Shown piece by piece: positions 26,389 through 35,946 of a DNA stretch of 64,000 nucleotides. A model generated the notes under the pieces. That model ran no database searches and was not told the DNA's origin. It worked only from the letters and a program-made list of their open reading frames with translations. Both the position numbers and the translations under genes were made by a program. This stretch comes from Mycobacteriales bacterium (GTDB taxonomy: Bacteria; Actinomycetota; Actinomycetes; Mycobacteriales; Mycobacteriaceae). Position 1 is the stretch's first letter; every line of letters starts with the position of its first letter. The stretch is from NCBI GenBank assembly GCA_018376445.1, contig JAHABL010000003.1, positions 62,001 through 126,000 on the forward strand, written 5' to 3'.

Positions 26389-27204
26389 TCAGTGTACTCC
26401 TAGCCCCCGGCCACCCGTCAACCGCGCCAAAAGCCCTGGCACTGACTCCGGATACTCCGCCAAATAGAAATGCCCACCCTGCTGAAGGTGCACACCACCC
26501 CACTTCCGGCAGTAAGACTTCCACCCCTCCAACCCCTCCAGGAAGCAATCCGGGTCCTCCTCCCCTGCTACCACCACGATTTCATCCACAAACAAACTCG
26601 TCTGCGACGATCGGTACGTCTCCGCCAGCCGGTAATCCTCCCGAATAGCCGGAATGAGCAACGCCGCCAGCTCCGGAATGGCAAAAATCTCCGCATTGCG
26701 CGGATCCACCCGCACCATCTCCTCCACCAGCTTTTCCGTCGGCTTGTTATGTACCTGCACATAGTCCGGCGGGTAGGAAATGTGGGGGGCATTATGCCCA
26801 CTCACCACCAGCTGAATAACGGTCGTGCGGGCCGGATCCCACTGCAGGCGGTGGGCCAGCAACCAGATGGCGGTCTCATAGGCCACCACGGCACCCAACG
26901 AATGGCCGAAAAAGCGGACGGTGGGAAGAGGATGACGGCGCAAATGCATAGCCAACTCTTCACCGACCTGCGCGGCGAGGGCCTGCACATGGGCGGGCAT
27001 CGGCTCGGTGAGCCGCGCATCCCGGCCTGGATAGGTGACGCCCCACACCGGGCCCCACTGCCAGTGGCTGCCCCACATGTGGAAAAAGCGGGGGCTGCCG
27101 CCAGCATGCGGAAAAACAAAGGTCGGCACTCCAGCCGCCGAGTCAGCGACCGAGCCAACAGTGGGGGTGAAGAGTTCAGAGAGCGCTCCAGCCATCGGAC
27201 CCAT
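26389..27204 (-). CDS. Type II (editing) thioesterase, YbtT/Irp4-like
   Basis: The 271-residue alpha/beta hydrolase of the GrsT/TEII family has the Ser nucleophile in GHSLG (Ser102) and the catalytic His in QQGGHFYL near the C-terminus. The opening FPHAGGSPRFF block is typical. Such enzymes remove wrong or stalled acyl groups from carrier-protein arms of NRPS lines. The ATG at 27204 overlaps the reductase stop as TGATG; an ATG two codons upstream is possible. As last gene of the five-gene biosynthetic operon it matches YbtT in yersiniabactin clusters. Confidence 0.9.
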   Translation of the reverse strand: MGPMAGALSELFTPTVGSVADSAAGVPTFVFPHAGGSPRFFHMWGSHWQWGPVWGVTYPGRDARLTEPMPAHVQALAAQVGEELAMHLRRHPLPTVRFFGHSLGAVVAYETAIWLLAHRLQWDPARTTVIQLVVSGHNAPHISYPPDYVQVHNKPTEKLVEEMVRVDPRNAEIFAIPELAALLIPAIREDYRLAETYRSSQTSLFVDEIVVVAGEEDPDCFLEGLEGWKSYCRKWGGVHLQQGGHFYLAEYPESVPGLLARLTGGRGLGVH

Positions 27205-28340
27205 CACCATACAATCTGCCGAGGCGGTACCGAATCAATCGTCACCGGGCGCGGTATCTCCGCCGCCACCTCCTGCCACAGCTTCGTCAACGCCAGATCC
27301 CGCTGTCCAAACGCCTCCTGCTGGCAGGTTGCCGCAGCCACCGCACCCACCCGGTTCATCACACCGCGCGGCCACAACTCCTCCAACAGCTCCCGGCCAG
27401 TAAACTCCCGGAACGGACCCGCGCCCGCATCCGTGAACTCGTCATCTCCCACCAACATGCTGGCAGGCACATCGGCCGAATGAGTGAACGTGCCATTGGC
27501 ATAGTGGCTGCGGGGCATCCACCGCACTGGGCCATGCATATGGTCGAAGATCAGCTCCCCATCCTCGCACTCCACCACACACCCGAAGAGCGGCTGGGAA
27601 TGGTTATCGGGGTCCAGAGGCGCCACCCGGTTGTAGAGGCGGATGTCCACTGGGGTGCCGTCCCAATCCAGAGTGAGGTTATAGACCTGCTTATTCACAC
27701 CCTGCTGGGCAATGTTTTCCCGCTGCAGAATGAGCCGTGGCAAGCCCGGCAGCATATCCGCCAGAATCGCCAGGATGGCATAGAAAATGTGCATGGATCC
27801 GCGCACTTCTACTGCCATAATGCGGGACTGCTGGCGCAGCGTGGACACACACCGCACCAGGTTCTGCACCGTCGGCAGGGTGGGGTAAAACGGGTTCACC
27901 GCATAGACAGGGTGCGCTACACCCGTGGCCGCCACCACCTGGCTAGGGGTGGCAGCACGGGCGGTATGGAGTTGTTGCACAATGGATCTGGGGTGCACAG
28001 GGTGCTCCTGCAGCACCGATGTGCCGGACTGCAGGAAGAAGCGGGTGATGTCGTCGCCGGGTCCACCGGATACCGCGGAACGGACCACCACACAGGCCAG
28101 CTCCACCTCCGGCAGGCCCGCCGCAGACAAGGAGGTGACGGGCTCCGTGAAATCCGGCAGCGGGTAGAAGGGGACGCCGAACCTGTCCGCCAGAGCACGG
28201 GAGCGGTCCGAGCCGCGGGCCACAATGCCGGCCAACTCGACGGGACTGTCGGGGTGAGCAAGACCGCGGGAGTAGTGCAGGCCGAAGGTGCTGCCGACGA
28301 CCAGTGCGCGGGGGCGGTGGGGGCGGTGGGAGGTGGTCAT
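27204..28340 (-). CDS. Thiazolinyl imine reductase (PchG/YbtU/Irp3 family)
   Basis: The 378-residue NADPH-dependent reductase has an N-terminal Rossmann motif VVGSTFGLHYSRGL (about 14-27). The family-typical LQEHPVHP segment lies near 113-120, and a Gfo/Idh/MocA-like C-terminal domain follows. PchG and YbtU reduce one enzyme-bound thiazoline to thiazolidine during pyochelin and yersiniabactin assembly. Its presence is strong evidence that the adjacent NRPS makes cysteine-derived rings. The start overlaps the upstream stop as TAATG and the end overlaps the thioesterase start. Confidence 0.88.
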   Translation of the reverse strand: MTTSHRPHRPRALVVGSTFGLHYSRGLAHPDSPVELAGIVARGSDRSRALADRFGVPFYPLPDFTEPVTSLSAAGLPEVELACVVVRSAVSGGPGDDITRFFLQSGTSVLQEHPVHPRSIVQQLHTARAATPSQVVAATGVAHPVYAVNPFYPTLPTVQNLVRCVSTLRQQSRIMAVEVRGSMHIFYAILAILADMLPGLPRLILQRENIAQQGVNKQVYNLTLDWDGTPVDIRLYNRVAPLDPDNHSQPLFGCVVECEDGELIFDHMHGPVRWMPRSHYANGTFTHSADVPASMLVGDDEFTDAGAGPFREFTGRELLEELWPRGVMNRVGAVAAATCQQEAFGQRDLALTKLWQEVAAEIPRPVTIDSVPPRQIVW

Positions 28341-29827
28341 TAAAGCTCTCCTTCTTCGTCGTCGAGGGCGGTGTCACCCTGTCGGAGGGAGGTGGTGACG
28401 GTAGCGGGGTCCTTCATGATGTCCTCCCACCAGTAGTCGGTATCGGGAAGGTTCACCGGTAGACACACGCCGGCGGGAACGACGGGGGTGGTGGGGGTGA
28501 CGGAAGTGGTGGGAGTGCCGGCGCCGTGAGGGGAAACGGGGTCGGGGGCGCCTGCCGTATTGCGATCCGTGGCAGGGCAACCCCCGACACCCGAGTTCAA
28601 AGATGGCTGCGCGGCACCCACACTGGGGCATGCCCGACGCAGCGCATACAGGGCGGCAATGGCCGTCACCGAGGCCGTCACCAAGAACGAATCCACGCAT
28701 TCTAAGGTGGCATGCCACATCTCCGCCGGGTCTGCCCTGTTCACTGGGTCCGAGCTGTTCATTGTGTCCACCATGGACTCTCCCAGCGGGGTGTGGAACT
28801 CCCTCAAAGGGGCATCAGACAGCCCTGCAGAAACGGCGGTCCCTTCCATTCGGAAGTAGTGGCGGCGGCCGAAGTCGTCCATGCGGGCGGCCTCCATCAC
28901 CTGCTCCACCGTGGCGTCGCCGGCGATCATCTTCTGGATTTCCAGCGTGGTCTTAGGGGCATCGCTGACGTTATGCCAGCGCACACTATGGGCCTGCGCG
29001 GCAGCCGCAGCAGCCGCCACCTCCCGGTCGCAGTGGGCGTGAGCCACCGCGGTGGGAGAGAACGTGGCAGCCACCTGCGCCAGGTAACTTTCGGGGAGGC
29101 GGGAGGAACGGAGCTGTCCATCTATCCACTCTTTGCCCGCCCACAACATGCCGGAATTTACCGAGTCCACAAACTCGTGGACGGCCGCTTCGGTGGTGGG
29201 TTGGGCACCACCCGAGTAGAGCTCCACCGTGGCGCCGGGGCCGGCAGCGCGCGCCAGCAGGCGCACCAGAATACCGGACAGGCCAGGTTGGATGCCGGCA
29301 CCAAGGATGACGGGGACAGTGACGGCGGGGACGTCGGCGGGCTGGCCGGCGGGCACAGTTGGGGTCTCCCCCACGGGTACTGACGCCTGCCCGGCGTGTG
29401 GATAGGTTGCAGGAAGGTCAGAGGTGGCCACAATCTCGTCGACCATGCTGTGGTCACCTGAGGGGTCCGCGTAGGCCATATTGTGGGTGAGGCAGTAGCG
29501 GGCCAAACGGGGCGTCACCACATAGCCTGGCCCAGCCGTGTTCACCAGCAGGTCCACCCCTGTCAACGGCGCGCCTGGCCAGTCGGCAGGGTCCTGTTCG
29601 GCATCACAGCCGGCACACACCCGCACTCTGTGCTGTGGGTAGGCGGCACTGACTTCGGCGGCCACGGCCTCCAGGCGCTCTGTAGAGCGGCCGGTGAGAC
29701 GCAGTTCCAGCGACACTGCCTGCGCAGTACCTACCGGGGACTCGTCATCCCACCGACGGAGAAAATAGCGGAGGGCGGTGCGACCCACAGTGCCGGTGGA
29801 GCCGTTCCAGGCAATAACGGGAGACAT
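28340..29827 (-). CDS. Saccharopine-dehydrogenase-like NAD(P)-dependent oxidoreductase of the metallophore operon
   Basis: The 495-residue protein begins with a nucleotide-binding NGSTGTVG (about 8-15). The family-typical LLVNTAGPG follows, then a catalytic-domain region (about 175-400) that resembles saccharopine dehydrogenase-like proteins. Residues about 405-465 are a Pro/Thr-rich linker ending in an acidic tail (DDEEGEL). Its exact step is unknown. Being coupled (TAATG) to both the releasing NRPS and the imine reductase, it probably acts on the nascent product, perhaps reducing or oxidising a second ring or carbonyl. No lysine-pathway gene is nearby. Confidence 0.7.
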   Translation of the reverse strand: MSPVIAWNGSTGTVGRTALRYFLRRWDDESPVGTAQAVSLELRLTGRSTERLEAVAAEVSAAYPQHRVRVCAGCDAEQDPADWPGAPLTGVDLLVNTAGPGYVVTPRLARYCLTHNMAYADPSGDHSMVDEIVATSDLPATYPHAGQASVPVGETPTVPAGQPADVPAVTVPVILGAGIQPGLSGILVRLLARAAGPGATVELYSGGAQPTTEAAVHEFVDSVNSGMLWAGKEWIDGQLRSSRLPESYLAQVAATFSPTAVAHAHCDREVAAAAAAAQAHSVRWHNVSDAPKTTLEIQKMIAGDATVEQVMEAARMDDFGRRHYFRMEGTAVSAGLSDAPLREFHTPLGESMVDTMNSSDPVNRADPAEMWHATLECVDSFLVTASVTAIAALYALRRACPSVGAAQPSLNSGVGGCPATDRNTAGAPDPVSPHGAGTPTTSVTPTTPVVPAGVCLPVNLPDTDYWWEDIMKDPATVTTSLRQGDTALDDEEGEL

Positions 29828-32800
29828 TACTGGGCGTCTCCTTCCGCGGTGGCGCGAGCGGTGCGGGCGGCGGTGGGAGCAGCCTCGTCGGCCGCGGCGG
29901 CGCGTTCAGTGGCCAGGCGGGCCGCCACCTGCGGGTCATACATTTCGGCGAGCAGGTCGGCGACGCCGGGGGCATTTTCGCCTTCCATGCAGGTGAAGTG
30001 GGTTCCCGGAATGGAGGTCACGCGCAGGTTGCCCAGGCAGTACTCCTCCCAGAAACTCTCCATGTCGTCGCCCAGCGTGGGGAGGAAATCAATATCGCCG
30101 GTGTTTCGCAGGAAGTGTACATCCCCTAGGTAAGGCAAGCCCTCCCAGGCGCCCACCGCCTGCAAACTGTGGTGGAACACCTCCGACACCTGCTCGATAA
30201 GCTCCACACCGCCCCGCTCCGGGTGTTTATCGGAGAGCATCTGGATGCGCTCGGCGTGGGTAGCCGGGGCGTTATCCCAGGCTTGCTTCACGGACGTGTC
30301 GCCGGCCTCATAGATGCAGCCCTCGGGAAGGGTGCGGCCATAGGTGGTGCGGACGGTGCGCAGTGCCTCCCCCAAGGAGGCCTCATCGAAGCAGAGGCCC
30401 ATATCCCGCGGGTCGATACCTAGAATGCGGGCCAGGGAGAAGTCCAACAGAATTGGGTCTGTCACCATGAATGGTATCCGGTAGGCGGAGATGGCCGCAT
30501 AGTGGGCAATCTCCACGCCCGCCATCGCCAACTCCGGCACCATGGTGGCGCAGATCAGCCCACCCATGCAGTAGCCCACCACATGCAGCTTGGTGGGGCG
30601 CAGAGTGTCCAGCAGGTTGCGAGTGTAGCGGTGGGCGAGCAGCGCAAAGAGCTGCTGCGGGGCCACCTGTAGGTAGGAGTCGTTGGGCTGCCGCTGGATA
30701 CCGATAACCGGGGGGCGGTTCGGCTGCTTGGCTAGCTGGGTGAAGAGCGTCTCGTAAGGGGTCAGGTTGCCGGTGCCGTCGTGAACGAAGAGGATGGCCT
30801 CCTCGGAGGGGTCGGTGCCAGCGTAGTTGCCGGTGCCCTCCATGACCACGCTCCAGCAGTTGCCCTTGGGTTCGGGGAGGTCCCGTACGGAGAGGAAACC
30901 GTGCTCATCGGGGGTGACGGCTGGCGGGATACCGGCAGGGGTGCCAGTACGGGCACGGGAGTCAACCGCAGCGCCGCCACCGCCACCAGCAGAGCCGCCA
31001 CTAGCGCGAGTGCCAGCAGCGCTCCGCGAACCGGCCACAGCTGGGTCGGTAGCAGCGCTATGCGAGCCCACAGTAGCCGCCTCTGCCGCAGCGGACTCAT
31101 CACCCGCGTTGGCGGTGGTGATGACGGTGGCTACTGCACCAATGGTGGGGTCGGCCACTACTTCACGGAGCAGGTCATCCCAGCTGATCGCATCACCGCC
31201 GGGAACCTCACTGCGCATGCGGCCCACGCAGCGGGCCAACAGTAGTGAGTCGCCGCCCAAGGAGAAGAAGTCATTGGCGGGGCTGAGGTGCATGTCCGGG
31301 TCGAGGGACAGTACGTCGTGCCAGACGGCGGCGATGGCTTCCTCCGTGGGGTTGAGCTCAGCGGCCGCCCCGACGTCACCACGATGCTGCTGGTGTACAT
31401 AGCTGGTGCAGAGTGCGGCCAGTGCCTTGCGGTCGACTTTGCCGTTATCGGTGAGGGGAATGCTGTCGGTGATGACGATGGTGGCGGGCACCATGTAGCT
31501 GGGGAGGAGTTCCCGGCAGGCGTCGATGAGCGGCTCGGCGGTGAGGTGACGGGTGTCGAGGGTGTCGGTGCGGCGCATCCACAGAACGTGGTTGTTGCCG
31601 AGTTCCATGATGTCACCCCGCGCCGGCCAATGTTTCACGGTGTGGAACGGTGAGTTGGCGATGGCCTCCTGCCACTGCACCAACGTCATAAACGCCGTCT
31701 TCGTCTCCCCACGCACATCCGTAAAAGCACTGGAAGACAGGCCTTCCTGGAACTCCACCGTGGACATCAACACCGGGCTAGGCACCGTGGACTCCGTCGC
31801 CGCCAACTGCCCGCCCGGCGCCAACATGCCGTGCAGGTTCGTCAACAACTGCACCATATTCGGGCAGTTGTGGAACACGTTGACCCCAATAAGCAGGTCG
31901 ATGGACGCATCCGCAATGCCCTGCTCCGTGTGCGGGCGGTTGATGTCAAAGATCTGATACTGCAACTCCGGCCACAGCTCACGAGCCGTATCGAGGAAGA
32001 ACGTGGTGAGATCCGAGAAAATGTACTCCACCGCGGGAACACCATTCTCGTCCGGGGTAAACGCGTCCACGGACCGTAGCCACTCCACAATGGAGGCAGT
32101 GGACGCACCCACGCCGGCACCCGCTTCCATAATGCGCAGCGGGCGCAGCTCCGGGTTCTCCACAACCTGCCGGACGCGGGCCTTCACCCCCGCCACCAGC
32201 ACCGTATTAAGGTAGCGGCTGGAAAGATTCTCGGCGTACACCGCGCGGGCCACATCCATATTGCCCTCCGGGAACAGAACAGCCTTGGCGTCCAGCTCCC
32301 CGGTGCACAGTCGGTGAATGTTGTCGGTGCAGGTGCGAACAAACTGCAGCATATCGGCACCATAGTGGATGTGCTCCTCCAGCTCATCCACGTGCCGCCA
32401 GAGTTCCTCGGTGGTGACGGCAGGGGCCCCCAGCGGGGAGGCGTCGTCCAGGGTAACGGCCGGTGCGGGGGTGGTGACGGCTACCGATACGCTGGCGGCC
32501 GGAGCCGGTGTGGTGGCGGCACCGGTGGGCTGCCAGCCACGCTCCACCAACGTCCGATACCAGCGATCCAGCCGGTCATCCTGCTGGAGCTCCGCCACAG
32601 ACTGAGTCTGCAACGCCAACTCCACCTCGCCGGCCATCGCCCGCAACGCAATCATGTCCAGGGTAGCGGAGAGGCTGCGCAGTGCCCTCTCCTCCACCGT
32701 CGCCCGGAACTCATCAGCTGTCGCCGTCATCTCCGCGCACTGCTGCGCGAACACCGCCTCCCGCTGAGCAGCCAGTTCCGGGTCGTGGGCGGGGGTGACG

Positions 32801-35800
32801 ACTGCCGCCACCTGGTGGGCACCCGAGTGTACATCCTGGTGCACCAGCGAGAACGCCTGATCCACCTGCTCCTGGCCGCGCAACGCAGCGTCAATCTCCC
32901 CTAACTCGATGCGGTGGCCACGAATCTTCACCTGGCCATCCACCCGCCCCAGGAACTCAATCTCCCCATTGGGGAGGTAACGACCGTGGTCGCCAGTACG
33001 GTAAGCACGCTCGCCATGGTCCGGCTCGGTAAAGAAAGCGGCGGCGGTACGGTCCGAGTCGCCGAAGTAGCCGACGGCCACCCCGTCACCACCAATGGTG
33101 ATCTCCCCAATCTGACCGGGGACACAGTCCTCCTGGTCGGCGTTGAGAATCCACATGCCCTGGTTGCGCAGACCGCGACCGTAGGGCACGGAGGCCTCAA
33201 TCTCGTCGCCCACCATCACCTCGTGGAGGTTAGACCAGATGGAGCCTTCGGTGGCGCCACCCATGGCCAAGAAGCGCAGGCCGGGGGCATCAGTCTGGAT
33301 GTCCAACGGCTGGGTGACAGGGATCCAGTCGCCGGAGAGCAGCGCTGCACGCAAGGGCAGCGCATTAGGGTTCCGCTTCGCAGACAACCCCAGCGGCTCC
33401 CGGGTTTCCGCCAGCAGATCCGTCACCAGCTGTAACTGGGCTGGAACCGAGTTCCAGATAGTGATGCCGTGCAGACGAATGTCCCGCACCCAGGCCAGCG
33501 GATCCGCCAACGTACCACAGGAGGGGAACACCACGCGCCCACCCCGACCCAGCAGGCCGAAGACGTTGTAGACCGCGAGGTCGAAGGAGTAGCGAGACAC
33601 AGCCAGCACAGCGTCCTGGACGTTAACGCCCAGATTGTCGTTAATGGCATCGATGGTGGTGCGGGCCTGCTCGTGGGCGATCACCACACCCTTCGGGGTG
33701 CCGGTAGAGCCGGAGGTGAAGATGATGTACGCCACCTCGCTGGGGTCCCCGGCGGTTGCGGCCACCTGGGCGAGGAGGTCGGCGGGAAGGTCCCGGGCGG
33801 TAACGGCGGCCAGACCAGAGAATGCAACCGCACCAGCAGGCACATCTGCACTGTCAGCTGCGGGCAACGACGCCACAGCCTGCTGGTAGGCCGCAGCCAC
33901 AGCCGCCTCATCCAGTACCAGTGGGGTGTCTCGCCCGGCAGCGGCAGCCTGAGTGGCCAGCTGCTCCACAATGCCCGCCCGGCGCGCCTCCGGCCAGGCA
34001 GTATCCAACGGCACATAGGCACCACCGGCCATGAGAACCGCCAACTGGGCGGCCACCTGGTCGCGACCTGCCGGCAACGCCAGCGCCACCGGCTCCCCCG
34101 ACTGCAAGGGGCGCAACGTAACACCAATGGCCAGGGCGAGGTTAAGGAGCTGGCGGTAGGTTACCTCTCCCCGCGCGCTGGCCCCAGCCAGCCGGGACTC
34201 GTCACCCTCCTGCGCCATGGACCCGACCAGCACCGAATCCGCCAACCCCGAATTGACCAGCGCGGGATCGACCACAGCCACCGCATCCGGGTGCGCCAAC
34301 GCCTGCTCCACAATGGGCCCATGCAACGTCCCCAACACGCCTGTCGTAGGCTGGCTCGAAGCCACCCGCGCAATAGCGGGGATCATGCGCCGAGCTAACC
34401 CGTCACCCTCCCACGCGGCCTCTGCCACCGCAGCATCGTCGCTCAACAGCGCCCGCACCAGGGCAATGTAGTCGGAGTAGGCGGCATCCAGCACACTGGC
34501 AGAGAACGCACCATCGCGGGTATCCCAGTCGATACTGATGCCCGCCCCCTGCGGGGAAAGCTGCACATCCATCAACACCTGCGGGGTCTGCGAAATACCG
34601 GACCCCACACGCGGAATGAGCACCTCCGACTCCGTATCCGCGGCAGCCCCCACCGTGGAGGTGATAACAATGGGCGTAAAGAAATTGTCCTGGCCAGTAT
34701 GGCGGCCAATCATGCGGGCCACCTCAGTACCCGGAACCGCTGTGTGGTCCAGCGACTCGAAGAGATCCACCTGCACCTGCTGCGCATTCGCGGCGAAACT
34801 CTGGTGACGGTCATTACCCAGCGGCAACAGGGCGGTGGAGGTGAAGTCGCCCACAATGCGGTTCACATCCGGGGCGAACGGCTGGCGGGCCAACACCGTC
34901 AAGGTGACAAGCCCCGCATCCAAGCCCGTGTAGCGGCGCAGTACCCGGCCCAGCGCCGCCATCAGCACCGCCGACGGGGTAAGGCCACGCTGCTGGGCGC
35001 GCGCAGTGAAGGCCGCCCACTCCGCCGAGCTGAGCGAGGTGGAGTGGCGCGAGTAGTGCGGAATCTCCTGCCCATCCAGCGTGATGGTGGAGCTGCGCAG
35101 CACCTCCGGGCGGGCTTCCGCCGACAGTGCAAAGGCCGGGGGCAGACTATCCAGGCGGTCCGTCCACCACTGCCGATCCCGCTCGCGGCGACGCTGCCCA
35201 GCCGGGGACTCCACCGCCAACTTCTCCGACTGGAGGTAGTCGCGGAACGTCAGGCTGGGTGCTGACGGCGGGGTATCCGGGTGGCGGAGCGCCTGCTCCA
35301 TGTCCGCGAAGATGACGGACAGGCCGAGGAAATCGGTGAGTAGAAGGTCCACAGACACATGCAGTACCGTGTCGGCGGGGCCGACAGTAACCACGGCATC
35401 GATAAGAGGCTGTCCGGCGGTAATGTCGTACACCTTATTACGGTAGGTGGCGGCAATGCTGGCGCGCTGGGCGGCGACGGCGGACCCGTCACCCTCCTCG
35501 CGTAGGTCAAACACCTGCAGCGGCACCTGTAGCGCCGGGTTGGAGCGCTGCCACCCGTCCGGATGCACTTCGCACTTCATCATCGGGTGGGCGGCCACTA
35601 CCGCATCCCAAGCGGCAGTGAGCTGCGCGGGCGTGTAGCCACCCTCCACTGTAAATTCGGTGTAGCCGTGGCAGCCCACCCCACCGTGCTCGAAGGCGTT
35701 GGTACGGCCCACCAGGTAGCTGGCTTGGACGTCTGTCAGCGGGAAGGGTGCGGTGGCGTTGGCGTCATCGCGGATGATGGTGCCACGCTGCAACGCCTCG

Positions 35801-35946
35801 ATGATGGCCGGTTTATTGGCGCTGACGGCCTGCTTCAGTGCGGCGGTGAAGGCACCAGCGGGGGCACGGAATTTGAGGGCTCCGTTGTCTGTCCAGAGTT
35901 CAATGCGGCGAGCGGCGAGCTCGTCGAGGAGTTCGGGAATGTTCAC
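29827..35946 (-). CDS. NRPS 2: docking-Cy-A(Cys, embedded MT)-PCP-TE
   Basis: The 2039-residue terminating module has a TubC-like docking domain (1-55) and a cyclisation domain (about 65-500, FPLTDVQASYLVGR). The Cy core motif has D200 and D205, but Gly208 replaces the usual Ser. The A domain runs about 535-1510 (TSGSTGTPKG near 737-747; code D789 onward reads D-L-Y-N-L-S-M-I-W-K, one change from the Irp2 cysteine code). A methyltransferase-like insertion (about 1140-1440, EAGAGVGAS) sits inside it; a PchE-like epimerase role is possible. PCP Ser is 1567 (GGDSL). The thioesterase (about 1690-2010) has GYCMGG, so Cys1793 replaces Ser, with His1983 in GTHFTC. It starts at GTG, overlapping NRPS 1 as GTGA. 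Confidence 0.92.
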   Translation of the reverse strand: MNIPELLDELAARRIELWTDNGALKFRAPAGAFTAALKQAVSANKPAIIEALQRGTIIRDDANATAPFPLTDVQASYLVGRTNAFEHGGVGCHGYTEFTVEGGYTPAQLTAAWDAVVAAHPMMKCEVHPDGWQRSNPALQVPLQVFDLREEGDGSAVAAQRASIAATYRNKVYDITAGQPLIDAVVTVGPADTVLHVSVDLLLTDFLGLSVIFADMEQALRHPDTPPSAPSLTFRDYLQSEKLAVESPAGQRRRERDRQWWTDRLDSLPPAFALSAEARPEVLRSSTITLDGQEIPHYSRHSTSLSSAEWAAFTARAQQRGLTPSAVLMAALGRVLRRYTGLDAGLVTLTVLARQPFAPDVNRIVGDFTSTALLPLGNDRHQSFAANAQQVQVDLFESLDHTAVPGTEVARMIGRHTGQDNFFTPIVITSTVGAAADTESEVLIPRVGSGISQTPQVLMDVQLSPQGAGISIDWDTRDGAFSASVLDAAYSDYIALVRALLSDDAAVAEAAWEGDGLARRMIPAIARVASSQPTTGVLGTLHGPIVEQALAHPDAVAVVDPALVNSGLADSVLVGSMAQEGDESRLAGASARGEVTYRQLLNLALAIGVTLRPLQSGEPVALALPAGRDQVAAQLAVLMAGGAYVPLDTAWPEARRAGIVEQLATQAAAAGRDTPLVLDEAAVAAAYQQAVASLPAADSADVPAGAVAFSGLAAVTARDLPADLLAQVAATAGDPSEVAYIIFTSGSTGTPKGVVIAHEQARTTIDAINDNLGVNVQDAVLAVSRYSFDLAVYNVFGLLGRGGRVVFPSCGTLADPLAWVRDIRLHGITIWNSVPAQLQLVTDLLAETREPLGLSAKRNPNALPLRAALLSGDWIPVTQPLDIQTDAPGLRFLAMGGATEGSIWSNLHEVMVGDEIEASVPYGRGLRNQGMWILNADQEDCVPGQIGEITIGGDGVAVGYFGDSDRTAAAFFTEPDHGERAYRTGDHGRYLPNGEIEFLGRVDGQVKIRGHRIELGEIDAALRGQEQVDQAFSLVHQDVHSGAHQVAAVVTPAHDPELAAQREAVFAQQCAEMTATADEFRATVEERALRSLSATLDMIALRAMAGEVELALQTQSVAELQQDDRLDRWYRTLVERGWQPTGAATTPAPAASVSVAVTTPAPAVTLDDASPLGAPAVTTEELWRHVDELEEHIHYGADMLQFVRTCTDNIHRLCTGELDAKAVLFPEGNMDVARAVYAENLSSRYLNTVLVAGVKARVRQVVENPELRPLRIMEAGAGVGASTASIVEWLRSVDAFTPDENGVPAVEYIFSDLTTFFLDTARELWPELQYQIFDINRPHTEQGIADASIDLLIGVNVFHNCPNMVQLLTNLHGMLAPGGQLAATESTVPSPVLMSTVEFQEGLSSSAFTDVRGETKTAFMTLVQWQEAIANSPFHTVKHWPARGDIMELGNNHVLWMRRTDTLDTRHLTAEPLIDACRELLPSYMVPATIVITDSIPLTDNGKVDRKALAALCTSYVHQQHRGDVGAAAELNPTEEAIAAVWHDVLSLDPDMHLSPANDFFSLGGDSLLLARCVGRMRSEVPGGDAISWDDLLREVVADPTIGAVATVITTANAGDESAAAEAATVGSHSAATDPAVAGSRSAAGTRASGGSAGGGGGAAVDSRARTGTPAGIPPAVTPDEHGFLSVRDLPEPKGNCWSVVMEGTGNYAGTDPSEEAILFVHDGTGNLTPYETLFTQLAKQPNRPPVIGIQRQPNDSYLQVAPQQLFALLAHRYTRNLLDTLRPTKLHVVGYCMGGLICATMVPELAMAGVEIAHYAAISAYRIPFMVTDPILLDFSLARILGIDPRDMGLCFDEASLGEALRTVRTTYGRTLPEGCIYEAGDTSVKQAWDNAPATHAERIQMLSDKHPERGGVELIEQVSEVFHHSLQAVGAWEGLPYLGDVHFLRNTGDIDFLPTLGDDMESFWEEYCLGNLRVTSIPGTHFTCMEGENAPGVADLLAEMYDPQVAARLATERAAAADEAAPTAARTARATAEGDAQ

